A DNA stretch of 64,000 nucleotides, from positions 350,416 through 414,415 of the forward strand of contig NZ_CAMPJO010000002.1 of the NCBI RefSeq assembly GCF_946886895.1, given 5' to 3'. The DNA is from an uncultured Marinobacter sp. (GTDB taxonomy: Bacteria > Pseudomonadota > Gammaproteobacteria > Pseudomonadales > Oleiphilaceae). Each line of letters begins with the position of its first letter. Position 1 is the first letter of the stretch. This document shows positions 17,192 through 25,549 of this stretch, in pieces. The notes under the pieces were generated by a model that saw only the letters and a program-made list of their open reading frames with translations, was not told where the DNA came from and ran no database searches. The position numbers and the translations under genes were made by a program.

Positions 17192-18356
17192 CGCGACGTC
17201 TCCCTGCGCGGCGTTCCTTGCCCACCGGTGGCGGTACGGTAGCCCAGGCACCGTCGGCCTGGCTTGAGCGCAGCACCGCACTGATGAAGTGCAGGCCATC
17301 AACGCCGGTGTGGGCGTCGGGGAGCCATGTTGCGGGGTCACCGTTCAGGGCATCGGCCAACGCCTGGTACAGATTGGCGAACGCCTCGATATAGCCTTCC
17401 GGGTGCCCGCCCGGAATTCGCACACTACGATTGATGTCGTCGTCCAGCCAGTCGTCGCGCCGGGTGATACGCTGGCGCGGCGCATTGAGCGGGGCAAACC
17501 AGAGTTCGTTGGGTTGCTCCTGGGCCCATTCCAGCGACGCGCGTTCACCGACTACCCGAATGCGCAGGCCGTTCTCGAAGCCCGGGGCGCATTGGCTGGC
17601 CCAGAGCATGCCCTTGGCGCCGGAGGTATAGCGCAACAGTGCCTGGACGTTGTCGTCCAGTTGGCGGCCTTCGACCATCACGCTCAGATCCGCGCTGACC
17701 GCATCCAGAGTCAGGCCGGAAATAAACGCCGAGAGCTGGTAGGCGTGGGTGCCGATATCGCCCAGGCAGCCCGCCGCGCCGGCCCGCTTGGGATCGAGCC
17801 GCCAGTCCGCCTGCTTGTTGTCCGGGCCCGGCGCTTCGGCCAGCCATTCCTGCACGTATTCCACGTTGACCATGCGCACCTGGCCCAGGTCGCCACGTTT
17901 GACCATCGTCCGGGCGTGCTGGACCAGCGGGTAACCCACGTAAGGATGGGTAAGCAGGAGTTGGACCTGTTTCTGTTCCGCCCGCTTGGCCAGGGCCTCT
18001 GCCTCGTCAGCCGTCAGGGTCATCGGCTTTTCACAGATCACATGCAGGCCTGCCTCCAGGCAGGCTTTCGCCGCCTCGAAGTGCAGGTGATTGGGGGTGA
18101 CGATGGCGACGGCCTGAACGCCATCCTCGCGGCCGGATTCACCGGCAATCAATGCCGGAACATCGTCGTAGCAGCGGCCTGGATTGACCCGGAGTTCCTC
18201 GGCTGAAGCCCGGTTGACCTCGGGTCTAGCGCTGAACACGCCGGCGACCAGCTCGTAGCGATCGTCCAGCCGGGCGGCGTGGCGGTGTACGGCGCCGATA
18301 AAGGCACCCTGGCCGCCGCCGATCATACCCAGCCGGATACGGTTAGGGATTGTCAT
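17184..18356 (-). CDS. Gfo/Idh/MocA family oxidoreductase
   Basis: A 390-residue NAD(P)-dependent sugar dehydrogenase family member. The N-terminal Rossmann domain begins RLGMIGGGQGAFIGAVHRHA, followed by AVAIVTPNHLHFEAAKACLE and the characteristic GLHVICEKPMT (Lys-Pro pair). The C-terminal domain has the GCLGDIGTHAYQL segment with the usual catalytic Asp/His. This family oxidises inositols, glucose-type sugars or their derivatives. Its end overlaps the ATPase gene by eight bases, tying it to the importer. The substrate is unknown. Confidence 0.88.
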   Translation of the reverse strand: MTIPNRIRLGMIGGGQGAFIGAVHRHAARLDDRYELVAGVFSARPEVNRASAEELRVNPGRCYDDVPALIAGESGREDGVQAVAIVTPNHLHFEAAKACLEAGLHVICEKPMTLTADEAEALAKRAEQKQVQLLLTHPYVGYPLVQHARTMVKRGDLGQVRMVNVEYVQEWLAEAPGPDNKQADWRLDPKRAGAAGCLGDIGTHAYQLSAFISGLTLDAVSADLSVMVEGRQLDDNVQALLRYTSGAKGMLWASQCAPGFENGLRIRVVGERASLEWAQEQPNELWFAPLNAPRQRITRRDDWLDDDINRSVRIPGGHPEGYIEAFANLYQALADALNGDPATWLPDAHTGVDGLHFISAVLRSSQADGAWATVPPPVGKERRAGRRRDD

Positions 18357-18369
18357 AACGTCACCATCC

Positions 18370-19428
18370 TCAGTCTTTCAGGCCCAGCAACCGGCGATTG
18401 CCGGCCTCGTCCACACCGGCGTCGGCAAAATCATCGAAGGCACGATCGGTGACGCGAATGATGTGTTCATCCACAAAACGTGCGCCTTCGGCCGCGCCCT
18501 GCTCGGGATGCTTCAGGGCGCACTCCCACTCGATCACCGCCCAGCCGTCGAAGTCGTACTGTGCCAGCCGGGAGAAGATGCCCTTGAAGTCCACCTGCCC
18601 GTCGCCGAGGGAGCGGAAGCGGCCGGCGCGGTCGATCCAGGATTCGTAACCGCCGTACACGCCCTGCAGGGCCGTCGGGTTAAATTCCGCGTCCTTGACG
18701 TGGAACATGCGGATGCGATCGTGGAAGTGGTCGATAAACGCCAGGTAGTCGAGCTGCTGCAGCAGGAAATGGGACGGGTCGAACAGGATGCAGCAACGGG
18801 GATGCTGGTTGGTGGCCTTGAGGAAACGCTCGAACGTAGCACCATCGTGCAGATCTTCGCCGGGATGGATCTCGTAGCAGAGATCGATGCCGGCCTCGTC
18901 ATACACGTCGAGAATCGGCAGCCAGCGCTGGGCCAGCTCCTCAAAGCCGGCTTCCACCAGGCCCGGCGGCCGCTGCGGCCAGGGATAGAGGAAAGGCCAG
19001 AGCAGAGCACCGGAGAAAGTGGCGACCGCCTTGAGCCCGAGATTGCGGCTGGCTTTGGCCGCCAGCGTAATCTGCTCAACGGCCCAGGCCTGGCGGGCCT
19101 CCGGGTTACCGTGAAGGTGTGCCGGCGCAAACCCGTCAAACAGAGTGTCATAGACCGGATGAACGGCGACCAGTTGGCCCTGGAGATGGGTCGAGAGTTC
19201 GGTAATCACCAGCCCGTGTTCGCCCAGCATCTCCTGGATCGACCGGCAATACGCCAGATCTTCGGCGGCGCGCTTGAGGTCGAACAGCCGCTCGTCCCAG
19301 GTGGGGATCTGCACGCCCTTGAAACCGAGTTCCGAGGCCCACCGGGCCAGCGTCGGCAGTGAATCGAAAGGCGCTTCGTCGCTGACGTACTGTGCCAGGA
19401 AGAGACCTGGCCCCTGCATGGTTTTCAT
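18370..19428 (-). CDS. Sugar phosphate isomerase/epimerase family TIM-barrel protein
   Basis: A 352-residue xylose-isomerase-like TIM-barrel (AP endonuclease 2 family, which includes IolE- and IolI-like enzymes). Metal-ligand segments are visible: LCYEIHPGEDLHDG (residues about 179-192), CCILFDPSHFLLQQ (213-226), RIRMFHVKDAEF (238-249) and WAVIEWECALKHPE near 296-309. It is the first gene of the minus-strand sugar operon, just below the two LacI-type palindromes. With the Gfo/Idh/MocA enzyme it suggests an inositol-like or keto-sugar pathway; this is inference. Confidence 0.85.
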   Translation of the reverse strand: MKTMQGPGLFLAQYVSDEAPFDSLPTLARWASELGFKGVQIPTWDERLFDLKRAAEDLAYCRSIQEMLGEHGLVITELSTHLQGQLVAVHPVYDTLFDGFAPAHLHGNPEARQAWAVEQITLAAKASRNLGLKAVATFSGALLWPFLYPWPQRPPGLVEAGFEELAQRWLPILDVYDEAGIDLCYEIHPGEDLHDGATFERFLKATNQHPRCCILFDPSHFLLQQLDYLAFIDHFHDRIRMFHVKDAEFNPTALQGVYGGYESWIDRAGRFRSLGDGQVDFKGIFSRLAQYDFDGWAVIEWECALKHPEQGAAEGARFVDEHIIRVTDRAFDDFADAGVDEAGNRRLLGLKD

Positions 19429-19466
19429 GGGAATTCGCCTTGCTGTTGTCGATTGTATTTGTTGTT

Positions 19467-19480
19467 TGTAATCGATTACA
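19467..19480. promoter_or_regulatory. Putative LacI-family operator (catabolic operon side)
   Basis: TGTAATCGATTACA is a perfect 14-bp palindrome with the central CG step typical of LacI-family operators. It lies 38 bases upstream of the first gene of the sugar operon. A near-identical copy lies in front of the lacI-type gene, so the adjacent regulator is the natural candidate ligand. Confidence 0.7.
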
Positions 19481-19593
19481 TTCCAGCAGACTGAAAATCG
19501 TTAGTCAACCTATCCGATTAGAACTTTTATCGGTCATATTTGGGGAATAATCAGCCTCCGGGGAATGACAGGCATGGTCTTGATGTCGTGTTA

Positions 19594-19607
19594 TGTAATC
19601 GATTGCA
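19594..19607. promoter_or_regulatory. Second putative LacI-family operator (regulator side)
   Basis: TGTAATCGATTGCA differs from the perfect palindrome at 19467 by one base and lies 108 bases upstream of the regulator's start. The start-to-start distance between the two sites is 127 bases, which would allow looping and autoregulation; that is inference. Confidence 0.65.
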
Positions 19608-19715
19608 CTATGATGGGCAAACGTGCTGAGGTTAGCGCGGGGTTGAAGACAGGGAGACTCGGGGCTCGTGAAGACTGTGGTAACATCGCGCCATTCGCAC
19701 AGGAAAAGCCATTTC

Positions 19716-20723
19716 ATGCCGACGATAAAAGACGTTGCGAGGGCGGCGAATTGCTCCACTGCCACCGTATCCCGCGCGCTCGCCAGCCCCGAAAAAGTCT
19801 CCGATGTCACCCGTCAGCGGGTGGCCCAGGCCGTGGCCGAAGTGGGCTACTCGCTGAACGCCGCCGCCCGTAACCTGCGGCGCAGTGAGTCGCGCACCAT
19901 CGTGGTGATTTTGCCGGATATCGCCAACCCCTTCTTCTCTGAAGTCATCAGCGGGCTTGAGGCGGCCGCCCACCAGGCCGGCTATCAGGTGCTGCTGGGC
20001 GACGCAGGGCACAACCCCGAGCGTGTGAAATCGTATTTCAACCTCGTGCCCTCAAACCAGGCGGACGGCATCATCCTGCTAACCACGGAGGTGCCCCTGG
20101 CACTGGTCAAGGAGCGCCAGGCGGGCTCCGGCTTTCCGCTGGTGGTGGCCTGCGAGTACTTCGATAACCTGTCCCTGCCGACCATCCATATCGACAACGA
20201 ACAAGCGGCCCATAAGGCGACCGAATACCTGATCTCCCTGGGGCACCGGGCCATTGCAACCATCTCCGGCCCGGGCCGGAACCCGATCTGCAAGGACCGG
20301 CTGGCGGGTTATCAGCGCGGGCTGGCGGGTGCCGGCATCCAGGTTCAACCGGACTGGATGCTGGAGGGCGATTTCAGTTTCCATTCCGGCTACGAGCGCG
20401 GGCGCATTCTGCTACAGCGGGAAAGCCCGCGCCCAACGGCGATCTTCTGCCAGAACGATGAAATGGCCATAGGCGTGCTGAAAGCCGCGCGGGACCTGAA
20501 CATTTCCGTGCCCGAACAGCTCTCGGTGATTGGCTTCGACGATATCGGCTTCAGCCAGTACTGCGAGCCGGAACTGACGACCGTACACCAGCCGCGCCAG
20601 GCCATCGGCCGCACCGCCATGCGTCTGCTACTGGATATGCTCAAGGACCGCGACGTGCCGTTTGACCAGACCCTGAAAACCCAGCTTATTGTGCGTGGCA
20701 GCACGGGTAGGGCGCCGGAGTAG
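19716..20723 (+). CDS. LacI-family transcriptional regulator
   Basis: A 335-residue LacI/GalR regulator. The helix-turn-helix is at the N-terminus (MPTIKDVARAANCSTATVSR, ALASPEKVSDVTRQRV), with the hinge at NAAARNLRRSES, followed by a periplasmic-binding-like domain (TIVVILPDIANPFFSEVISG, AIFCQNDEMAIGVLKAAR, LSVIGFDDIGFSQYCEPELT). The chosen ATG is the standard LacI start; a longer frame adds 16 residues before the fold. It is divergent from the sugar operon, with matching palindromes between them, so it very probably represses that operon and itself. Confidence 0.92.
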   Translation: MPTIKDVARAANCSTATVSRALASPEKVSDVTRQRVAQAVAEVGYSLNAAARNLRRSESRTIVVILPDIANPFFSEVISGLEAAAHQAGYQVLLGDAGHNPERVKSYFNLVPSNQADGIILLTTEVPLALVKERQAGSGFPLVVACEYFDNLSLPTIHIDNEQAAHKATEYLISLGHRAIATISGPGRNPICKDRLAGYQRGLAGAGIQVQPDWMLEGDFSFHSGYERGRILLQRESPRPTAIFCQNDEMAIGVLKAARDLNISVPEQLSVIGFDDIGFSQYCEPELTTVHQPRQAIGRTAMRLLLDMLKDRDVPFDQTLKTQLIVRGSTGRAPE

Positions 20724-20727
20724 GGGG

Positions 20728-21996
20728 TTAAATACCGTATTCGAGCGCCAGATCCATGTCGGCATGCTCAAAGGCGGTTTCCATGTATGTTTGTTGGGCA
20801 GCAGGAATACCAAATTTCCCGGCCAGGTCGCGCCATTGAGACACAGCTTGCGCTATCTCGTTGCTCATCTGCCTGGCGTCATCTTCATCTATGCCATAGT
20901 ACCCTGCCGTTTCAATCGCCAGTTGAAGGCTGGCCGTGCGATCACCGTGCTCGTCGACGGCAACTGAAAGGACTCGGGGCCCGATGTCCGCCGGTACCGG
21001 GTTCATGTCATAAGCGGGAGAGAGTCTCCAGCCCCCCACGCTGTGCAAGAAACCATGGTTCCGAAGGTGGTCATCGGTGTTCGATACGAGAATATTGAAT
21101 GCCAGGCGGCGCCACAGCTCTCTGAGATCATCGTCTGGGCGTTCCCCATACTGAGAAATTCCTTCAACGATATCGAGGTAGCTCCGATCTTCTCCGTCAG
21201 AAGCCCCTACCATCGTCAAGGCGCTGATGAAGGGTACCCGGTCTTCACCGTTGCGGTCGAAACGCTCCAACAGGAGGATGGCCTTTCCTCCCTCTTCAAC
21301 GAGGCGATTATTCGGTACCTGTATACCAGCATTTTTGGCAAGCGCCAGCATTAAGGCTTCCCACCGAATGACAGGATAAGCATCATTCTCACGTTCAAAC
21401 TTGGCGACCATTGTCCGACCATCAGGTTCCCGCACCACGGCCTTCGGGCGAGCGCCACCTAGCGAGGAGCCTGGCGCAAACACGAGCGCCAGATCCTCAT
21501 CCGTCTCCTGGTGAGCGTCAACACGTGCAACCGCGCTCTGCAATTTCCGCAACTCAATCAGAGGAGGTACCGGTGCGGAGCCATCTGCCAGATACGGGCC
21601 GAGAGTTTTATCACCTTGTTTTTTGCACAGGCGTAGCGCACCCATACGGACACTGTCATGGATTCCGAGAAGGAAATCGGTCTCGAACAGCTGCCGGTTG
21701 TGGCGTTTTTCCTTTTCGGCCTGACGCTTCTCTTGGCGCACGACGAGGTAACGCCCCCAGCGGTCCGGTGCAGAGTCACTGAAGGCATTGAATATGGGTT
21801 TGTCGTGCGGGAATTGAGGGCCCGGGGATAGCGGGAGCTCAGGCTCAAGAGCAAAACGTCTGGGATGACGGAGCCACTCTTTTGAATATTCAAAGGACGT
21901 GCGCTCTCGTCCACGAGCGATAATGAGTCGCATGGTGCCGACCTGCGTTGCCGATCCCTCGCCAGGAAGTTCGATGAAGACTTCGATGTCGCTCAT
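20728..21996 (-). CDS. HipA-family serine/threonine kinase (toxin-like)
   Basis: A 422-residue HipA-type kinase. Visible landmarks are the N-terminal domain with DRWGRYLVVRQEKRQAEKEK, the glycine-rich loop SSLGGARPKAVV (about 173-184), the lysine in MVAKFERENDAYPVIRWEAL, the catalytic loop LVSNTDDHLRNHGF (about 313-326) and the metal-binding LSPAYDMNPV. All expected kinase residues appear present. HipA toxins phosphorylate aminoacyl-tRNA synthetases in the characterised cases and cause growth arrest. The antitoxin-like gene is directly upstream, 24 bases away. It converges on lacI. Confidence 0.85.
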   Translation of the reverse strand: MSDIEVFIELPGEGSATQVGTMRLIIARGRERTSFEYSKEWLRHPRRFALEPELPLSPGPQFPHDKPIFNAFSDSAPDRWGRYLVVRQEKRQAEKEKRHNRQLFETDFLLGIHDSVRMGALRLCKKQGDKTLGPYLADGSAPVPPLIELRKLQSAVARVDAHQETDEDLALVFAPGSSLGGARPKAVVREPDGRTMVAKFERENDAYPVIRWEALMLALAKNAGIQVPNNRLVEEGGKAILLLERFDRNGEDRVPFISALTMVGASDGEDRSYLDIVEGISQYGERPDDDLRELWRRLAFNILVSNTDDHLRNHGFLHSVGGWRLSPAYDMNPVPADIGPRVLSVAVDEHGDRTASLQLAIETAGYYGIDEDDARQMSNEIAQAVSQWRDLAGKFGIPAAQQTYMETAFEHADMDLALEYGI

Positions 21997-22020
21997 TTCA
22001 GTGTTCCTTTTGATCGCCTC

Positions 22021-22320
22021 TTAATTCCTGACGCGCTGTGGCAGCCGTTCCTCCTCTAACATTTGGCCTATTTCATCGTTTTCAGTCGCGGCGAGATCGG
22101 ACAGGCCGTCAAGCATCTGTAAAACGAAAAGTGCTTGAGCGAGGTGTCCTAACTGCACGGTAGGGTCGCCATTTTCAATTTTTCTAAGAGTGGGCGCGCT
22201 GACCCCCATGCGCTCAGCCATAGTGGCGGCTTTTATTGGCCGTCGCTTTCTGGCCATCCGTAAATCAGCACCGAGTTTTTTCAGCGCTTTTTGCACGGGG
22301 ATCGGGTATCGGCGTTTCAT
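22021..22320 (-). CDS. HipB-like Xre-family antitoxin/repressor
   Basis: A 99-residue helix-turn-helix protein: LGADLRMARKRRPIKAATMA, then ERMGVSAPTLRKIENGDPTV as the recognition region, and a helical C-terminus ending EERLPQRVRN. Gene order (HTH gene upstream of the kinase gene) matches hipBA operons. It probably binds the repeated sequences just upstream of its start and neutralises the HipA-like kinase. Confidence 0.82.
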   Translation of the reverse strand: MKRRYPIPVQKALKKLGADLRMARKRRPIKAATMAERMGVSAPTLRKIENGDPTVQLGHLAQALFVLQMLDGLSDLAATENDEIGQMLEEERLPQRVRN

Positions 22321-22330
22321 ATTAGTGCAA

Positions 22331-22378
22331 CTATGGTTTCTCTTAAATGGTGGTAAAAGAAATTATGGTTGCTCTTGA
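22331..22378. promoter_or_regulatory. Direct-repeat operator candidates upstream of hipB-like gene
   Basis: CTATGGTTTCTCTTAA (22331-22346) and TTATGGTTGCTCTTGA (22363-22378) match at 13 of 16 positions and are spaced 32 bases start to start, about three helical turns. They lie 11 and 43 bases upstream of the start of the antitoxin gene, where hipBA autoregulatory operators are expected. The surrounding DNA is AT-rich, as for a promoter. Confidence 0.5.
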
Positions 22379-22474
22379 CTCCATTTTCAAGGTGTCGGCA
22401 CTATCGGGATCAGATTTATGTCTTTATTGAAATTAAAGTTTCATTTAATGACTTTAGGAGAAATTATAAATTCA

Positions 22475-23488
22475 TTAAAGTTGATGCCGCTGCCGATAAG
22501 CCTGCGGTGTCGAACCCGTCCAGCGAATAAAACTACGGGTAAACGCACTGTGCTCCGAGTAGCCCAATAGCAACGCGATATCCACCAACCCCAGCCGGGT
22601 CTCGCGCAGATAGCGTTCAGCAATTTCCTGCCGTACGGCAGCCACCTCTTTCAGAAAACTGGTGCCGGCCGCCGTCAATTGGCGTTGCAGAGTACGCACG
22701 GACAAGCCCATGCCTTCTGCAACCGAAGCAATCTCCGGGCTGGTCTCAGGCAACTGGCGTCCAATGCGACGACGCACGTCATCAATCAACGGGGACTGGA
22801 CAGGCAAGCGTGCCAGAAGGGCGTCCGCCTGTTCTTCCAGCATGGCGAGCATGGCTGGATCTGCCGTCTGAAGAGGCTCCAACAGGGTCTGTGCATCCAG
22901 ACGTATCACCGTATCCACCTGCTCAAACTCGACCGGGCAGCCGAAAAACTCCGTGTATTCACGGAGAACGGCGGGTGTTGGGTTGATAAAGGAAACATAG
23001 GTCGGCGAGAACCCCGGCCGCGTCAGCCCCCGACACAAGTGCACCAACGCCGTTATCGCGGTTTCATCCACCAACGGCCCCGGCCGGCCGTGCTCCGCAT
23101 CCCATACAAGCTCTACGCCAGCGCCGTTTGCCCTTATTGCCATCGGGGTTACGTCGTAAACCAGCCGTTGATAACGGTTCAGGCGATTCAACGCGTCCCC
23201 CAGATTCTGCGAGGCCATGATCACGTAACCCAGCACACCAACGTGGCGCAGGCTCAGGGTCTGTCCCAGATGGAGCCCAAGCAATGAGTCATTCAGGTGG
23301 CCCGCTGCGCATTCCAGCAGCGCACGCCAGTCATCAATCGGTAAGTCGGCATTCAAGGCAGTGTCTGTCGGTGGCCTGGATTGTGGCAGCAATGCATCAC
23401 TATTCAGCCCCTTTGCGTCCAGGTACTCGTACAGAGCAAGGGCGAAGCTGGCCGGTATACGGCGTCGATGGGGAACACTCATTGGCAT
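22475..23488 (-). CDS. AraC-family transcriptional regulator (Arabinose_bd/OruR type)
   Basis: A 337-residue regulator with a long N-terminal sensing domain (SFALALYEYLDAKGLNSDAL; GLHLGQTLSLRHVGVLGYVI) and a C-terminal AraC DNA-binding domain: EGMGLSVRTLQRQLTAAGTS, LGLVDIALLLGYSEHSAFTR and FIRWTGSTPQAYRQRH. This is the layout of the OruR/ArgR-like group that often controls lipid, steroid or short-chain alcohol catabolism. Start codon is ambiguous among several in the first 25 bases. It is divergent from the SDR/MBL-fold pair, its probable targets. Confidence 0.88.
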   Translation of the reverse strand: MPMSVPHRRRIPASFALALYEYLDAKGLNSDALLPQSRPPTDTALNADLPIDDWRALLECAAGHLNDSLLGLHLGQTLSLRHVGVLGYVIMASQNLGDALNRLNRYQRLVYDVTPMAIRANGAGVELVWDAEHGRPGPLVDETAITALVHLCRGLTRPGFSPTYVSFINPTPAVLREYTEFFGCPVEFEQVDTVIRLDAQTLLEPLQTADPAMLAMLEEQADALLARLPVQSPLIDDVRRRIGRQLPETSPEIASVAEGMGLSVRTLQRQLTAAGTSFLKEVAAVRQEIAERYLRETRLGLVDIALLLGYSEHSAFTRSFIRWTGSTPQAYRQRHQL

Positions 23489-23607
23489 CTCGATGTCAGG
23501 CAACCGCTTTGGCGTAAAGTGTTAAATCGATGGCAGTCCATGTCAAGCAACCCGCTCACCATTTAGCCAAAGTAGGCCTACAACAACTGGATTCCGAGGA
23601 TTGAAAC

Positions 23608-24402
23608 ATGCAGCTATTGGTTACCGGCGCAGCCAACGGTATCGGTGCCAGCGTTACGGAGCTGGCCACCAAGAAAGGACACCAGGTTATCGCGACGGAT
23701 ATGGATATTAAGGCGCTGAAACAACGCTGGGAAAACCAGCCGTCTGTGCGCTGCGAAGCCCTGGATGTGCGCAACGACGCACAGTGGCAAAGCCTGGTCC
23801 GCAAGCTTGAGGGCGAAGGCCAGACCATCGACGTGCTGGCCAATGTGGCGGGCGTTTTGCGAAGCGGGCGCACGGGCAACCTCAAGGGTGAGGACATTCG
23901 CCTGATGCTGGACGTGAATGTACAGGGTGCCATTCTGGGCGCCAACGCCGTTGCCGCACACATGATCGCCCAAGGTATCAAAGGCCACATTATCAACGTC
24001 GGCTCGATCGCCTCTCTGTATGCTACACCGGGCAATACCATCTACGCGGCCAGCAAGTTTGCGGTGCGGGGGTTCAGCATTGCCGCCGCCGGCGACCTTC
24101 GCCCCCATGGCATTGCCGTCTCCCTGGTGGGCCCTGGCCCGGTCAAAACCGGCATGCTGGAACAACAACGGGGCGATGAAGATGCCGCACTGACCTTTGC
24201 CGGGCAACGAGCCCTCACAACACAAGAGGTGGCTGAAGCGATCCTTGGCCCGGTACTGGCGAAACGCCCACTGGAGTGCTTCTTACCCTGGCATGAAGGC
24301 ATCGTCGGTAAGGTTTGCAACGTGATGCCAGGCTTCTTTTTGCACATGACCCAACGCGCCTTTAACCGCGGCCGCAAAAATTTCAGTTCCGACCGCTTCT
24401 GA
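23608..24402 (+). CDS. Short-chain dehydrogenase/reductase
   Basis: A 264-residue SDR with TGAANGIG at residues 6-13, the DMD acidic loop at 32-34 (NAD-type), NVAG near 80, NVGSIASLYATPG with the catalytic Ser, and YAASK (Tyr, Lys) near 149-153. It is the first of two genes divergent from the AraC regulator; the second, an MBL-fold protein, begins 21 bases later. An alcohol or hydroxy-lipid substrate is plausible but unproven. Confidence 0.88.
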   Translation: MQLLVTGAANGIGASVTELATKKGHQVIATDMDIKALKQRWENQPSVRCEALDVRNDAQWQSLVRKLEGEGQTIDVLANVAGVLRSGRTGNLKGEDIRLMLDVNVQGAILGANAVAAHMIAQGIKGHIINVGSIASLYATPGNTIYAASKFAVRGFSIAAAGDLRPHGIAVSLVGPGPVKTGMLEQQRGDEDAALTFAGQRALTTQEVAEAILGPVLAKRPLECFLPWHEGIVGKVCNVMPGFFLHMTQRAFNRGRKNFSSDRF

Positions 24403-24423
24403 AGAACGCAGGGAGAAAAACCG

Positions 24424-25500
24424 ATGACCACGTTCAGGCAAATTACCGATTTCGACCAGTCACGTGATGCTCACGGCCAGCAGGCCAGGGTGGAAGACAC
24501 ACGCGCTGCGGCGGATACGTTCCGTGCCGCCATGCTGGCCGGGCCCAAGGTTCGCTACTTTCGCTCTTTTGATCTGATCAAGCTGCCTTACCCGTCCCGT
24601 TTCGGCCTGCGCAATGCCTTTTCCCGGGAAAAATGGGTGGAATTCATGCACATTCAGAACCGCCTGTTTGTGGTGCAGTTCGACACCCTCGACGGCGTAA
24701 AGACCCTGCTGGTCTCACCCTCCGACCACGAAAGAGGTGGAGAAACCCCGTTCTTCCGGCGCTTGCAGGACAAGAATCCGGACTTTCTCACCAAGCTGAT
24801 CACACAGCGGCAAAGCACCGTTCCGGAGATCATCGCCAGCATCGGCCTGAAGCCGGAAGACATCGACTACATCACCTACGACCACCTGCACACCCAGGAC
24901 CTGCGCCGCTGGTTCGGCACCAGTACCGAGCCCGCCGTTTTCCCCAATGCCAAGCTGCTGGTGCACTGGCGGGAATGGGCATCCACCCAGGATCTGAACC
25001 CCTACCAGGCGGACTGGTACTGCCCCAACGGCATCGCCGGCATTGCCGACAGCAAAGTGATCCAGTTTGACGGCTCCATCATGCTGGGCGACGGCGTGGC
25101 GCTGGTGCACACGCCCGGCCATACCGAAGGCAACCATTCCATCGTGGTCCATACCGACGAAGGGCTCTGGGTGACCAGTGAAAACGGAGTGAGCGTAGAC
25201 GCCTACGCGCCGCATTTGTCCAGTGCCAGCGGCGTGGCTGATTACGCCAAAGCACTTGGCGCGGAAGTCATCATAAACGGCAACACCCTGGAAAACTCCA
25301 TCGACCAGTACATCTCCATGGTGCAGGAAAAAACCATTGCCGGCCCCTCGCAAAGGGATTCACGATTCCCGAACATGTTTCCTTCATCGGAAATGACGCC
25401 TTTCTGGGCCTTCCCCGGAACCAGACCGGCGTTCTATGTGGGTGAGGCGCATCATGGGGAGATATGTGTACAAGTTAGGGGCACAGACGAGCGGCCTTGA
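24424..25500 (+). CDS. MBL-fold (metallo-beta-lactamase-like) protein with altered metal motif
   Basis: A 358-residue protein whose centre shows the MBL fold: IDYITYDHLHTQDLRRWFG (about 154-172), then VHTPGHTEGNHSIVVHTDEG (about 227-246), containing the third-site His. The usual HxHxDH motif is here His-Leu-His-Thr-Gln-Asp followed by Leu, so the second metal site His is missing or displaced. The N-terminal 100 residues and the C-terminal FPGTRPAFYVGEAHHGE are not standard for lactonases. It follows the SDR in a likely AraC-controlled operon. Hydrolase activity with one metal, or a changed function, are both possible. Confidence 0.72.
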   Translation: MTTFRQITDFDQSRDAHGQQARVEDTRAAADTFRAAMLAGPKVRYFRSFDLIKLPYPSRFGLRNAFSREKWVEFMHIQNRLFVVQFDTLDGVKTLLVSPSDHERGGETPFFRRLQDKNPDFLTKLITQRQSTVPEIIASIGLKPEDIDYITYDHLHTQDLRRWFGTSTEPAVFPNAKLLVHWREWASTQDLNPYQADWYCPNGIAGIADSKVIQFDGSIMLGDGVALVHTPGHTEGNHSIVVHTDEGLWVTSENGVSVDAYAPHLSSASGVADYAKALGAEVIINGNTLENSIDQYISMVQEKTIAGPSQRDSRFPNMFPSSEMTPFWAFPGTRPAFYVGEAHHGEICVQVRGTDERP

Positions 25501-25510
25501 TCCTGATGGG

Positions 25511-25523
25511 TGTCCCGGTTTTC
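25511..25523. repeat. TGTCCCGGTTTTC repeat, copy 1
   Basis: One of four copies or near-copies of a short intergenic sequence (TGTCCCGGTTYTC, usually preceded by AATAAAY) found between 25.5 and 29.7 kb: here, 26054-26074, 28508-28529 and 29607-29628. It falls between the MBL gene and the YCII gene. Sequences of this kind are often scattered copies associated with REP-type transposases; no such transposase is present in the window. Confidence 0.5.
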
Positions 25524-25549
25524 TGTCTTCGTTGATGCCGAAGCCAGAC

